From Oceaniradius stylonematis (GTDB lineage Bacteria; Pseudomonadota; Alphaproteobacteria; Rhizobiales; Rhizobiaceae), in assembly GCF_003149475.2 (NCBI RefSeq), contig NZ_QFWV02000008.1, positions 433,657-497,656 on the forward strand: a stretch of DNA of 64,000 nt, given 5' to 3'. The position numbers were made by a program, and so were the translations under genes. Of the stretch, positions 28,549 to 37,511 are shown in pieces. Each line of letters begins with the position of its first letter. Position 1 is the first letter of the stretch. The notes under the pieces were generated by a model that had not been told where the DNA came from, searched no databases, and was given only the letters and a program-made list of their open reading frames with translations.

Positions 28549-31260
28549 TCATGAGCTCGCGTCGGCTGCTTTCGTCAGCCGGGCACCTGCCGGAATGGCG
28601 AGCAGAAGCTGGCCGAAGGCAAGCGGAACAAAGCTCATCGCCGCCGACAATGCGAGCCCTTGCAGGCCGGGCCATGGAAGGCCCAGCAGGTTCGACAGCC
28701 AGGGCAGCCCGAGCGCTGCGCCGATCAGGCAGAGGCACAGCGCCAGTGCGCCCCAGACATAGCCGTTGCCGGTGACATCGTTGAGCAGGAGACTGCTGCC
28801 CCGTGTCCGCATGTTGAACACGTTCCAGAGCTGGGCCAACGCAAGCGTCAGGAACGCGACCGTGACGGCCGGGCCCGGCTCGAGCCGCATCCAGAACAGG
28901 GCGAGCGCGAACGATGCCAACGTGGCACATGTGATCGCCCCGCCCAGCAGGCCGATCAGGGTCCAGCGCGGCCGATCGACGATCGGCTCCTTGGGATCAC
29001 GCGGCGGCTGTCGCATGATGTCTTCGTCGCCACGGCCGAACCCGAGGGCAAAGGCCGGGAAGACGTCGGTGATCAGATTGAGGAACAGGATCTGCAGCGG
29101 CAGGAGCGGGACCGGCAAGCCGGCGCCCACGGCAAGACCGACGACCAGCACTTCGCTGACATTGCAGCTCAGCAGATAGACGACGAACTTGCGGATGTTG
29201 TCGAAGATCACTCTGCCCTGGTGCATTGCCGCGATGATCGTCTCGAACGCGTCGTCCTTCAGCACCATGTCCGCGGCTTCGCGGGCAACGTCGGTTCCTC
29301 TCCGGCCCATGGCGATGCCGATGTCGGCCTTTTTTAGGGCCGGCGCGTCGTTGACACCGTCGCCGGTCATCGCGACCACGTGACCCGCGTCCTGATAGAG
29401 CGCGGCCAGCTTCAGCTTCGCCTCCGGCGACACGCGCGCGAAGACGTCGCCGGTGAGCAGCCGCTGTTTTTCCCTGCTGGAGGCGGTTTCAGGATCGAAA
29501 AGCTCCAGTTCGCGCCCATCTATGACGATCATCCGTTCGTCCGCAATGCGCGCATCGAGCGCGATCTTGCTGGCGGTTCCCGCATGGTCGCCGGTCAGCA
29601 TCACCACGCGCACGCCGGCCGCAAGACTGCTTTCGATCGCGCTCGGCACGTCGGCGCGCAGCGGATCGATGAAACAAACCATGCCGACAAGCATCAGCTC
29701 GCCGAACGGGTCGGCAAACGGCGTATCGCCCTGGCCCTTGGCAAGCGCCAGAAGGCGGAGACCGTCGGCCGCGGCCGCCGAGTTGCGGTCGGTCCACACG
29801 CGCCGGCCCTCATCGTCGAGCGCCTGGGCCCCATCGGCGGTCAGGACCGTGTTGCAGGCGGCGATCACCGCTTCCGGTGCGCCCTTGACCGCGAAAAGAT
29901 AGCCGGTGCCGTCACGATGGACCGTTGTCATCGATTTGCGGTCGGAGTCGAAGGGATGCTGATGGACGCGCTCGTAGCGGTCGCGCAGGGACGCCCGGTC
30001 GCCGGTTGCTTCGGCGACAGCCAGCAGCGCCGTTTCCATGGGATCGCCCGAGACGCTGTCGTCCGACCCGTCGCCAAGTTCGGCATTGTTGCACAGCGCG
30101 CCGATAGTGACCGCGCACGCAAGAGCACCGTGCTCGCCGGGATCGAGGCGCCTTTGATCCAGCATGAACACTGCCTGATCGTCCTGCCTCTCGATCTCGA
30201 TATCGCCTTCCGCCAAAAGATACCGGACCGCCGTCATGCGGTTTTCGGTCAAGGTGCCGGTCTTGTCGGTCAGAACGATGGTGGTCGCGCCGAGCGTCTC
30301 GACCGAGGAAAGCTGCGTGATCAGTGCGTTGCGCGCCGCCATGCGCCACATGCCGCGGGCAAGGCAGAGCGTTGCAACCACCGGCAAACCCTCGGGCACG
30401 GCGGCAACCGCCAGCGCGACGCCGGTCTGGATCATCTCGGTCAGGTCATGCCCCCTGAGCACGCCGGCGCCAATCGTCAGCGCCGCCAACAGGAGCGCCA
30501 GCCAGACCATCCGCTGACCCAGCCGATTGAGGCGACGCTCGAGCGGCGAGGCTTCGCCTTCCGCCGCCTGGGCCATCGCACTGATCAGTCCGATTTCAGT
30601 GTGCATTCCGGTCGCAACGACGATTCCCTCGCCGGCACCCCTTGTTATGGCGGTGCCCTTGAAGGCCATGTTGGTGCGATCACCGACCGGCATGGGATCG
30701 CTACCCAGCGTCTCGGTCTGTTTGGCGACGGGCACGGATTCGCCCGTCAGGATGGACTCGTCGCTTTGCAGGTTGAACGCCTTGCACAGACGCAGATCGG
30801 CAGTGACGATGTCACCGGCTTCCAGGACAACGATATCGCCAGGAACCAGATCGTGCGCATCGACCGAACGCACGATGCCCGAGCGCCGCACGCGCGTGCG
30901 CACATCGGCGATGCGCAGCAGCGCTTCCATGGAGCGTGCGGCACGCAGCTCGGTGAAGAAGCCGATCGCCCCGTTGATGATCAGCACCGCGAAGATCGCC
31001 GCGCCCTCGGCGACATCGCCGATCACGATCGAGAATACCGCAGCCGCGCCCAGCAGCCATACGATGATCGATCGAAACTGGCCAAGCAGTATGGACAGCG
31101 CGCTTCGTGTCGCCTGGCGGTGCAGCTGATTGGGTCCCCAGATCCGCAGCCGCCGCGCAGCTTCTGCGTCGTCCAGCCCGCGATCGATGTCGGTGTCCAG
31201 ACGCTCGGCGACCGAACGTTCCGATCGGGCAAAGGCGCTCTCGATCCTTTGCTCGGTCAT
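28549..31260 (-). CDS. Cation-translocating P-type ATPase (PII, Ca2+-ATPase-like)
   Basis: A 903-residue P-type pump. The N-terminal cation-ATPase domain has WGPNQLHRQ near residue 40. The actuator TGES loop is ILTGESVPVAKQ, and the M4 metal motif is AAVPEGLPVVATLCLARG. The phosphorylation site is DKTGTLTENRM near 330, and the hinge MTGDGVNDAPALKKADIGIAMG near 600; a C-terminal helical bundle follows. PEGLP is the Ca2+-type (P2A) signature, though ion choice is not proven. ATG at 31260 has GAGGGG six bases upstream; ATG 31266 would touch the SD. An FNR-like box lies 110 nt upstream. Confidence 0.9.
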   Translation of the reverse strand: MTEQRIESAFARSERSVAERLDTDIDRGLDDAEAARRLRIWGPNQLHRQATRSALSILLGQFRSIIVWLLGAAAVFSIVIGDVAEGAAIFAVLIINGAIGFFTELRAARSMEALLRIADVRTRVRRSGIVRSVDAHDLVPGDIVVLEAGDIVTADLRLCKAFNLQSDESILTGESVPVAKQTETLGSDPMPVGDRTNMAFKGTAITRGAGEGIVVATGMHTEIGLISAMAQAAEGEASPLERRLNRLGQRMVWLALLLAALTIGAGVLRGHDLTEMIQTGVALAVAAVPEGLPVVATLCLARGMWRMAARNALITQLSSVETLGATTIVLTDKTGTLTENRMTAVRYLLAEGDIEIERQDDQAVFMLDQRRLDPGEHGALACAVTIGALCNNAELGDGSDDSVSGDPMETALLAVAEATGDRASLRDRYERVHQHPFDSDRKSMTTVHRDGTGYLFAVKGAPEAVIAACNTVLTADGAQALDDEGRRVWTDRNSAAAADGLRLLALAKGQGDTPFADPFGELMLVGMVCFIDPLRADVPSAIESSLAAGVRVVMLTGDHAGTASKIALDARIADERMIVIDGRELELFDPETASSREKQRLLTGDVFARVSPEAKLKLAALYQDAGHVVAMTGDGVNDAPALKKADIGIAMGRRGTDVAREAADMVLKDDAFETIIAAMHQGRVIFDNIRKFVVYLLSCNVSEVLVVGLAVGAGLPVPLLPLQILFLNLITDVFPAFALGFGRGDEDIMRQPPRDPKEPIVDRPRWTLIGLLGGAITCATLASFALALFWMRLEPGPAVTVAFLTLALAQLWNVFNMRTRGSSLLLNDVTGNGYVWGALALCLCLIGAALGLPWLSNLLGLPWPGLQGLALSAAMSFVPLAFGQLLLAIPAGARLTKAADASS

Positions 31261-31371
31261 GGCCATCCCCTCGTTCGCCTTCCGCTTGCACCTGCGGCCG
31301 GTGCAGGCGAGGAAATCGCGGTCCGGGCAATCGTGCACCCGCGCCTTGGCATGCGGACGCGCCCGGCCGCC

Positions 31372-31385
31372 TTAACGCCCGTCAA
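31372..31385 (-). promoter_or_regulatory. FNR/FixK-like box A upstream of the P-type ATPase
   Basis: Minus strand TTGAC-GGGC-GTTAA followed by GGCGGCC, the same core and tail as boxes B-E. It lies 110 nt upstream of the ATPase start, pointing toward it. No convincing -10 hexamer at class II distance. Confidence 0.65.
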
Positions 31386-31526
31386 TCGGAACGCGGCGCC
31401 CGATGGCGATGCCGCCCGGTCGCGGTGGGCTGTGGTCATTGTCGACGGCTCCAGTGAGATTGAAACCAAATTGCACGGACCGACCCGGTCGGGCGGCTGC
31501 CGCATTCCCATAAAGGCCGGCTCTTC

Positions 31527-31540
31527 TTGACCGGTGTTAA
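31527..31540 (+). promoter_or_regulatory. FNR/FixK-like box B upstream of hsp20
   Basis: TTGAC-CGGT-GTTAA followed by TGCGGCGCG, 81 nt before the Hsp20 start and pointing toward it. The 14-bp core is identical to box E. Confidence 0.65.
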
Positions 31541-31620
31541 TGCGGCGCGGGCATCCGTACGGCAAGCCGGTAGCGAACCCAAATCCTGTTTTGATTGCCA
31601 ACCGGCCAGGAGGAGAGCCG

Positions 31621-32169
31621 ATGATTGAGAAAACCGATACCGCTCCCGAAAAAACCGATGGCGATGAAGCTCGTGCTGTGACCGAACGTTCGTCTGCGCC
31701 GCTGTGGACCCTGCGGGAGGAGATCGATGACCTGTTCGAGGACTTTTTCGCCGGAAACCGCTTCGGTCCGTTTCGCGGCCGGCGGTTCGGCTGGCCGCGC
31801 CAGCGTGCCGGAAGCGGGTTTTCCTGGGGCATGCCGACCGTCGATGTCATAGACAAGCAAGACGCCGTCAAGATTTGCGCGGAACTTCCCGGAATGGCCG
31901 AGGATGATATCGATGTCCATGTCACCGACAGCGCGCTGGTGCTGAGCGGCGAAAAAAAGGAGGAGCGCGAAGAAGGTGACAAGGAAGGCGAGCGATATCT
32001 TGCCGAACGCCGCTACGGCTCTTTCAGCCGGACCATTGCCATTCCCGAAGGCATCGATCACGACAAGATCGAAGCCAAATTCAAAAATGGTGTGCTGACC
32101 GTGCATCTTCCGAAAAGGCCTGAGGCTCAAAAACCGAGCAAGAAGATCAAGGTCCGAGCCGACGCATGA
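31621..32169 (+). CDS. Hsp20/alpha-crystallin family small heat-shock protein
   Basis: A 182-residue chaperone. The variable N-terminal arm has LREEIDDLFEDFFAG near residue 35 and an Arg/Phe-rich stretch. The alpha-crystallin domain starts near residue 80 (MPTVDVIDKQDAVKICAELPG) and contains the A-x-x-x-n-GVL motif FKNGVLTVHLPK. A short Lys-rich tail carries KKIKV in place of the usual IXI. ATG at 31621 has AGGAGAG upstream. It prevents aggregation under stress and is the first gene after box B, just before a universal stress protein. Confidence 0.93.
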   Translation: MIEKTDTAPEKTDGDEARAVTERSSAPLWTLREEIDDLFEDFFAGNRFGPFRGRRFGWPRQRAGSGFSWGMPTVDVIDKQDAVKICAELPGMAEDDIDVHVTDSALVLSGEKKEEREEGDKEGERYLAERRYGSFSRTIAIPEGIDHDKIEAKFKNGVLTVHLPKRPEAQKPSKKIKVRADA

Positions 32170-32202
32170 GCGCTTCCCGGGACTGGTTCGGCAGCACGCG
32201 CA

Positions 32203-32221
32203 GATCGAATGAATTTCGATC
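32203..32221. repeat. Inverted repeat between hsp20 and the universal stress gene
   Basis: GATCGAA (32203-32209) and TTCGATC (32215-32221) are perfect inverse complements around TGAAT. It lies 34 nt after the hsp20 stop and about 90 nt before the next start. It may be an operator or an mRNA-processing hairpin. Confidence 0.5.
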
Positions 32222-32308
32222 CGATGGCGCGGCGTTTGCCGCGCTGACCATACTCCCTGTTCCGTGTTCCACTGTCGCAAAGACCAATCCAGAAAACCGG
32301 GGGCCGCG

Positions 32309-33145
32309 ATGACACCGAAGACGATCCTTTTTCCGCTGCGGATCGAGCAGCCGGTCGCCGAGCTTGAAGCGGCCGTCGATTTCTGTCGAAACAACGACGC
32401 CCATTTGAGCGTTTTGCTCATCGGCCTTGCGCCGCCGCCGCCGGTCGCAACCGACACGGTTGTCATATCGGACAATTGGGCGGCGCAATCCGAAGCCGCC
32501 AAGCAGGAACTGCACGAGCGCGGCAGCGAGATCGAGCAACATCTGGCCAAGGCCGGGATCTCGGCGGAAATCAAGCGATGGCTGATGATGGAGCATTCCA
32601 TTGAGGCGGGTACGGCCGAGCACGCCTTGTTTGCCGACGTGACGTTCCTGTCGCGGACATTTCCGCAGGAGCGCGGTTTTGCGCGCCAGGTCGTTTCGGG
32701 CGTCGTGTTCGGAGCCGGCAGACCGATCATCGTTGCCGATCCCGCACAGTTCGGCACGCTTTCGTGGGGAACGATCCTGATAGGCTGGGACAATGAAAAG
32801 CCGGCCGCCCGGGCTGTTGCCGAAGCGTTGCCTTTGCTGGCGGCGGCCGACAACGTGCACATTCTCTGCGTCGATCCCGATGCCGTGCCGCAACGCGATG
32901 GCGAAGCTCCGGGCTGGGATCTGGCGACCTACCTTGCCCGGCACGGCGTCCAGACCACGGTCCACACCCAGCCAAGCGGCGGTCACCCGGTGGCGACGGT
33001 TCTCGCCGATTTCGCCGAGGATCTGGGTGCCGACGGCCTGGTGATGGGCGCCTATGGCCATTCGCGGCTGCGCCAGAGACTGCTCGGCGGCACGACGCGC
33101 AGCCTGATCGAAACCGGCAAACTGCCGATCCTGATGGCCCATTGA
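32309..33145 (+). CDS. Universal stress protein, tandem UspA-like domains
   Basis: A 278-residue protein. The N-terminal half (KTILFPLRIEQPVAELEAAVDF) is a diverged Usp-like domain. The C-terminal half ends with the nucleotide-binding signature VMGAYGHSRLRQRLLGGTTRSLIE, matching G-2x-G-9x-G(S/T). No obvious enzymatic residues. It typically helps survival under hypoxia or growth arrest. ATG at 32309 was chosen, with GGGGGCCGCG just upstream. Downstream comes another FNR-like box and a CBS protein. Confidence 0.88.
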   Translation: MTPKTILFPLRIEQPVAELEAAVDFCRNNDAHLSVLLIGLAPPPPVATDTVVISDNWAAQSEAAKQELHERGSEIEQHLAKAGISAEIKRWLMMEHSIEAGTAEHALFADVTFLSRTFPQERGFARQVVSGVVFGAGRPIIVADPAQFGTLSWGTILIGWDNEKPAARAVAEALPLLAAADNVHILCVDPDAVPQRDGEAPGWDLATYLARHGVQTTVHTQPSGGHPVATVLADFAEDLGADGLVMGAYGHSRLRQRLLGGTTRSLIETGKLPILMAH

Positions 33146-33170
33146 AGTCGATGGCAATGAAGGCGCACTT

Positions 33171-33184
33171 TGCCTGCGGTTAAT
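33171..33184 (+). promoter_or_regulatory. FNR/FixK-like box C with -10 element upstream of the CBS gene
   Basis: TTGCC-TGCG-GTTAA followed by TGCAGCGCG. A -10-like TAGCAT at 33206-33211 is centred 31 bp from the box centre, the geometry of a class II FNR/CRP promoter. The CBS gene starts 182 nt downstream, leaving a leader of about 150 nt with no gene. Confidence 0.65.
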
Positions 33185-33365
33185 GCAGCGCGCGCCCGGC
33201 GTCCTAGCATTGAAACCAAAGAAGAGCGCCTGTTCGGCTGTGGAAGCGGGCTGGCCGGCGTTGGCCGGTTGCGGCATTGGCCGGACAATCGGAGCGGTTT
33301 CATGAGGCGGCCTTGCTGCCCGGAAGGCATCTGGCAGGCGCTTTTGCAAGATCGGAGCATCAGAC

Positions 33366-33785
33366 ATGCAGGTCCACCAGATCATGTCCAGCCCCGCACA
33401 GACCATCGGATCCGACCAGACGATCGGTGCCGCCACCTTGCTCATGAAGCAGTTCGACATCGGTTCACTGCCGGTCCTGCAATCGGGCGGCAGGGTCGTC
33501 GGCATGATCACGGACCGCGACATCGTCCTGGGGCTGGCGAAGAACGCCTCGGCGCAGCTGTCGATGGAAGTCGGCCAGATGATGACCCGCAGCGTCCTGC
33601 GCTGCTATGCCGATCAGTCCATTGAGACGATCGCCGTCATCATGAGCGACAATCAGGTGCGGCGATTGCCGGTCATGGATCGTTTCGAGCGGCTGGTCGG
33701 CGTCGTTTCGGTTGGCGACATAGCCGAAGATGCCTCGGAACGGCTTGCGGGAGAAATCCTCGGCGAAATCGTGGAAACGCGATGA
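33366..33785 (+). CDS. CBS-domain pair protein
   Basis: A 139-residue protein made only of two CBS motifs: MSSPAQTIGSDQTIGAATLLM ... GMITDRDIV (about 7-60) and MMTRSVLRCYADQSIETIAV ... GVVSVGDIAEDAS (about 70-130). Such pairs bind adenosine nucleotides and sense energy charge; partners are unknown. ATG at 33366 has GGAG ten bases upstream. It lies convergent to the Crp/Fnr regulator, with an 18-nt gap. Confidence 0.9.
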   Translation: MQVHQIMSSPAQTIGSDQTIGAATLLMKQFDIGSLPVLQSGGRVVGMITDRDIVLGLAKNASAQLSMEVGQMMTRSVLRCYADQSIETIAVIMSDNQVRRLPVMDRFERLVGVVSVGDIAEDASERLAGEILGEIVETR

Positions 33786-33802
33786 GCGTCAGCCAGGGCC
33801 GG

Positions 33803-34573
33803 TCATGACACGAGGGGTCTGGGCAAAATCTCCGCCCGAAGACAGTCAATATCGACCTTTGCGATTTCCGCCAGCTGGACGGCGTCTCTGACGCGAACGT
33901 CCATGTGATCGGCCACATCGATGATGCCGTTTCGCTCCAGCCGCCGCATTGTCCGGCAGACATGAACGGATGACAGGCCCATGAACTCACCCAGCTGCTG
34001 CTGGGTCAGCGGAATATGGAATGCTTGGTCGGTTCCTTCTCCCAGAGCGCGAAGCCGGATGCACAACTCCAGCAGCGCATAGGCAATCCGCATTTGTGCG
34101 GTTCCCTTTCCCAATCGGAGCATCCGTTCGGCGATCCGGGCCCGGGTCGCGCCGGACAGAACCGTCCGGACCGACTCCATCTCGGGCACCTGGGCGATCA
34201 GTTGTTTCCATTGAGTATGGGAATGGCGTGCAAGCAGCGTGTCCGTCAGCGCCTGGACCTCCAGCGCGGCCATCGACGCATCCGCCGATGCAGCGAATAT
34301 GAACTCGCCGGGCAATGCGAAATCGATGATCTGTCGGTCGCCATTGCGCAGCGACTTCGACAGCGCGATCCAGCCATCCACCAAGGCAATGAGATACGGA
34401 ACCTTATCGCCCTCATGGACGACGAGCGTACCGGCGCTGACCGCCGTCACCCGTGGCCGCAGGGCTTCCACCAGACGCTGGCTCTGAACGATGCCGTGTC
34501 GCGACGCTTGGGTCGCGACGTGCCTGACAAACCTGTCACTGGTGTTCCCGGCGGTCATCAGATCGGCGTGCAT
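33803..34573 (-). CDS. Crp/Fnr-family transcriptional regulator
   Basis: A 256-residue regulator. A cyclic-nucleotide-binding-fold N-terminal domain (about 40-150: GTLVVHEGDKVPYLIALVDG, FALPGEFIFAAS) is joined by a dimerisation helix to a C-terminal winged helix PLTQQQLGEFMGLSSVHVCR TMRRL. No N-terminal Cys cluster for an Fe-S centre is present, so it is not an FNR-type oxygen sensor. The recognition helix has V and C where FNR has the E and S of its ESR contacts. ATG at 34573 has GGAGA six bases upstream. It is the natural candidate to act on the FNR-like boxes of this island. Confidence 0.9.
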   Translation of the reverse strand: MHADLMTAGNTSDRFVRHVATQASRHGIVQSQRLVEALRPRVTAVSAGTLVVHEGDKVPYLIALVDGWIALSKSLRNGDRQIIDFALPGEFIFAASADASMAALEVQALTDTLLARHSHTQWKQLIAQVPEMESVRTVLSGATRARIAERMLRLGKGTAQMRIAYALLELCIRLRALGEGTDQAFHIPLTQQQLGEFMGLSSVHVCRTMRRLERNGIIDVADHMDVRVRDAVQLAEIAKVDIDCLRAEILPRPLVS

Positions 34574-34735
34574 GGCGTTCTCCGAAGCAGAGCCGCACAG
34601 CCGACGAGAGCATTTCGGCCAATCGATCGGCGTTCCGTGTCTTGTCAGGACACCGCCGCCGTTGGCCACCTCTTCGCCGGCCTCGCCCCCGGCAGGATTG
34701 AATTTCCTTTCAGACGTTATCACGCACCGCTCGAC

Positions 34736-34749
34736 TTGACCAATGTTAA
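34736..34749 (+). promoter_or_regulatory. FNR/FixK-like box D between the Crp/Fnr gene and the bmpA operon
   Basis: TTGAC-CAAT-GTTAA followed by TGCGCGG, in the 319-nt gap between divergent crp-type and bmpA genes, 144 nt before bmpA and 163 nt before the regulator. It could control transport, autoregulation or both. The rest of 34574-34892 shows no convincing gene. Confidence 0.6.
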
Positions 34750-34892
34750 TGCGCGGTTGTCGCGGCCGTCGGACCCTGGAGAGACCGTGCAGACAAGCAT
34801 CCGCTCTCTCGGACGCCCTCTCGCCACGCTGCCAAGCGCCTCGGATGAACGTGTCTTTGCTTTTGCCCGGTTGACGATCAATGGAGGAGATG

Positions 34893-35921
34893 ATGAGCCC
34901 CACGATCCGGACTTTGAAATATGCAGCCATTGCAACAGCATTGGTACTGGGGTCGGCCACTTCGGCACTGGCATTCAGCGCCTGCCAGGTGACCGACACC
35001 GGCGGCATTGACGACAACAGCTTCAACCAGACGGCCTGGAAAGGCATCCAGGACGCGCAGGAACAACTCGGCATCGAGCCGCGCTTTCTGGAATCGCAGG
35101 CCGAAACGGACTACATGCCGAACATCAATTCGCTGCTTGGCGGGCAGTGCGATCTGATCATAACCGTCGGGTTCCTTTTGGGCGACGCCACGCAGGAAGC
35201 CGCCGAGGCCAATCCCGGCCAGAAGTTCTCGATCGTCGATTTCGCCTACGACCCGGCCATTCCGAACGTGGTCGGCCAGGTGTTTGCGACCGACCAGGCC
35301 GCCTTTCTCGCCGGCTATCTGGCGGCGGGCATGACCGAGACCGGCATCATCGGCACGTTCGGCGGCATCAATATTCCGCCGGTGACGATCTTCATGGACG
35401 GCTTCGTGCGCGGGGCCGACTACCACAACGCGCAGAAGGGCACCGAGGTCACGGTTCTGGGTTGGGACCTGGACAGCCGCGAGGGCCTGTTCACCAACAA
35501 TTTCGAATCCCTGGACGACGGCCGTGCCTTCGCCCAGAACCTCTACGATGAGGGCGCGGACATCGTGCTGCCGGTGGCCGGCCCGGTCGGCCTCGGTTCG
35601 GCCGCGCTGGCCGACGAGTTGGGCACGGATGCGCTGAAGATCATCGGCGTGGATGCCGATCTGTACGTCACCGACCCCGAAAAGCGCCATGTCTATCTCA
35701 CCTCGATCCTCAAGCGCATGGATTCGACCGTCTTCCAGGTCATCGAAGCGGCGATGAACGACACCTTCGAGGGCGGTGTCACGGTCGGCACGCTCGAAAA
35801 TGGCGGCGTCGGCCTTGCGCCATTCCATGACATGGATGCGCTGGTCCCCGACGAACTCAAGGCGGAGATCGAAGCGATCCGCCAGGGGATCATCGACGGC
35901 TCAATCGACGTTTCCGGCTAG
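34893..35921 (+). CDS. BmpA/Med-family ABC transporter substrate-binding protein
   Basis: A 342-residue periplasmic protein. The signal peptide (YAAIATALVLGSATSALA) is followed by FSAC, a weak lipobox. The Bmp fold shows VTDTGGIDDNSFNQTAWKG, the hallmark near residue 35, and QCDLIITVGFLLGDATQEAA near 90. VLPVAGPVGLGSAAL and KIIGVDADLYVTD follow. The family binds nucleosides (PnrA, RnsB, NupN). ATG at 34893 has GGAGG six bases upstream; in-frame ATGs at 34881 and 34890 are less well spaced. It heads a four-gene transporter operon. Confidence 0.9.
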   Translation: MSPTIRTLKYAAIATALVLGSATSALAFSACQVTDTGGIDDNSFNQTAWKGIQDAQEQLGIEPRFLESQAETDYMPNINSLLGGQCDLIITVGFLLGDATQEAAEANPGQKFSIVDFAYDPAIPNVVGQVFATDQAAFLAGYLAAGMTETGIIGTFGGINIPPVTIFMDGFVRGADYHNAQKGTEVTVLGWDLDSREGLFTNNFESLDDGRAFAQNLYDEGADIVLPVAGPVGLGSAALADELGTDALKIIGVDADLYVTDPEKRHVYLTSILKRMDSTVFQVIEAAMNDTFEGGVTVGTLENGGVGLAPFHDMDALVPDELKAEIEAIRQGIIDGSIDVSG

Positions 35922-35987
35922 CATCGCACCGGCCTTCCCGAACCGGCTCCGGTCGGCGAGGAATGCCTGATCGGAGACCGCATCGCC

Positions 35988-37511
35988 ATGGACATAGAGC
36001 TGCGCGGCATCACCAAACGGTTCGGACCGGTGGTCGCCAATGCCGGGGTCGATCTACATGTCCGCGCCGGCGAGGTTCTGGGCCTTCTGGGCGAGAACGG
36101 TGCGGGCAAGTCGACACTGATGAACGTGTTGTGCGGCCTTTATGCGCCCGACGAAGGCGAGATCGTCATCGACGGCCGGCCCGTCACGTTCGACGGGCCA
36201 AGCGATGCGATCGCGGCCGGCATCGGAATGGTCCATCAGCATTTCATGCTGGTACCGGTCTTCACGGTTGCCGAAAACGTCATCCTCGGCATCGAGCCGA
36301 CCGGCCAGCTGGACTTTCTCGATCGAGCGGCGGCCCGCCGGCAGGTGCGCGAGATCGGCGACCAGTACGGCCTGCGCGTCGACCCCGACGCGCTGATAGA
36401 GGAACTGCCGGTCGGGGTGCAGCAGCGGGTCGAGATCATCAAGGTGCTTTTCCGGTCCGCCGACGTCCTCATCCTCGACGAGCCGACCGCCGTGCTCACA
36501 CCGCAGGAGGTCGAGGAATTCTTCGGCATCGTCAGGGCACTGCGCGATGCCGGCAAGGCCATCATCTTCATCACCCACAAACTCGATGAGATTCTGGAGA
36601 TATCCGATCGCATCACGGTTCTTCGCGGAGGCCGCGTTGCCGGACAGGGCGATCCCGAAACGCTCACCACCCGGCAGCTGGCAGAGATGATGGTCGGCCG
36701 GCCGGTCAGCTTCGACGTCGAAAAGGCCGCCTACGCGCCTGGCGATGTTCTGCTGGAGGTGCGGGAACTGACGGTCTTGCGCAACAATGACGAGATTGCC
36801 GTCGACGATGTGTCACTGGCCGTTCGCAGCGGAGAGATCGTCGGCATCGCGGGCGTCCAGGGCAACGGCCAGACGGCGCTCATCGAGGCCATCACCGGTC
36901 TGCGCCACCCCGCCGGCGGCTCGATAATCTACGATGGTCGGGACATAACCCACAGCTCGGTCCGCGCCCGCCACGCCATGGGGATCGCCCACATTCCCGA
37001 GGACCGGCAACGCACCGGCATCATCGGCGATTTCACGATCGCCGAGAACATGGTTCTCAACAGCTACTATGACGACCGCTATGCATCGGGGCCATCGATC
37101 CGGTGGCCCGAGGTCATGCAGCATGCGGCCCGCTACGCCGCCGATTTCGACGTTCGGACACCGTCGGTGCACGCCAAGGCGTTTCAGCTGTCGGGCGGCA
37201 ATCAGCAGAAGCTCGTCGTCGCCCGCGAACTGACACGCGACACCAAGCTCCTGATCGCCGCCCAGCCCACGCGCGGCCTCGATGTCGGCTCGGTCGAATA
37301 CATCCACAAGCGCATCGTCGAGGCCCGCGACGAGGGTGACGGCGTGTTGATCATGTCGTCCGAGCTCGATGAGATCGTGGCGCTTTCCGATCGGATTGTC
37401 GTCATGTTCAAAGGCCGGATCGTCGCCGAATTCGACGCTTTCAGGGGCCCTGTCGACCGCAACGCGGTCGGACTGGCAATGGCCGGATCGGTATCGGAGG
37501 CCGCCGCATGA
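35988..37511 (+). CDS. Nucleoside-type ABC transporter ATP-binding protein (two ABC domains)
   Basis: A 507-residue duplicated ABC ATPase of the sugar/nucleoside importer class. Domain 1 has Walker A GENGAGKST near residue 36, a diverged signature LPVGVQQRVEIIK and Walker B LILDEPTAVLTPQE near 160. Domain 2 has a degenerate Walker A GVQGNGQTALIEA near 285, a canonical signature LSGGNQQKLVVARE near 405 and AAQPTRGLDVGSVEY in place of a clean Walker B. One active and one degenerate site is usual here. It overlaps the first permease by ATGA. Confidence 0.92.
   Translation: MDIELRGITKRFGPVVANAGVDLHVRAGEVLGLLGENGAGKSTLMNVLCGLYAPDEGEIVIDGRPVTFDGPSDAIAAGIGMVHQHFMLVPVFTVAENVILGIEPTGQLDFLDRAAARRQVREIGDQYGLRVDPDALIEELPVGVQQRVEIIKVLFRSADVLILDEPTAVLTPQEVEEFFGIVRALRDAGKAIIFITHKLDEILEISDRITVLRGGRVAGQGDPETLTTRQLAEMMVGRPVSFDVEKAAYAPGDVLLEVRELTVLRNNDEIAVDDVSLAVRSGEIVGIAGVQGNGQTALIEAITGLRHPAGGSIIYDGRDITHSSVRARHAMGIAHIPEDRQRTGIIGDFTIAENMVLNSYYDDRYASGPSIRWPEVMQHAARYAADFDVRTPSVHAKAFQLSGGNQQKLVVARELTRDTKLLIAAQPTRGLDVGSVEYIHKRIVEARDEGDGVLIMSSELDEIVALSDRIVVMFKGRIVAEFDAFRGPVDRNAVGLAMAGSVSEAAA

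Noticed and set aside
29380..31530. A 716-codon plus-strand frame over the P-type ATPase
   Set aside because: Antisense to an ATPase with intact DKTGT and GDGVNDAP motifs; composition is that of a shadow frame.
33803..34573. Crp/Fnr protein as a true oxygen-sensing FNR
   Set aside because: No N-terminal cysteine cluster for a [4Fe-4S] centre and the recognition helix lacks the FNR residues.
34871..34881. TTGACGATCAA before bmpA as a seventh FNR-like box
   Set aside because: The arms are only 3 nt apart, giving an 11-bp element instead of the 14-bp spacing, and it abuts the Shine-Dalgarno of bmpA.
34781..35011. A GTG-started short frame overlapping the bmpA start
   Set aside because: It overlaps the signal-peptide region of bmpA in another frame and shows no conserved feature.
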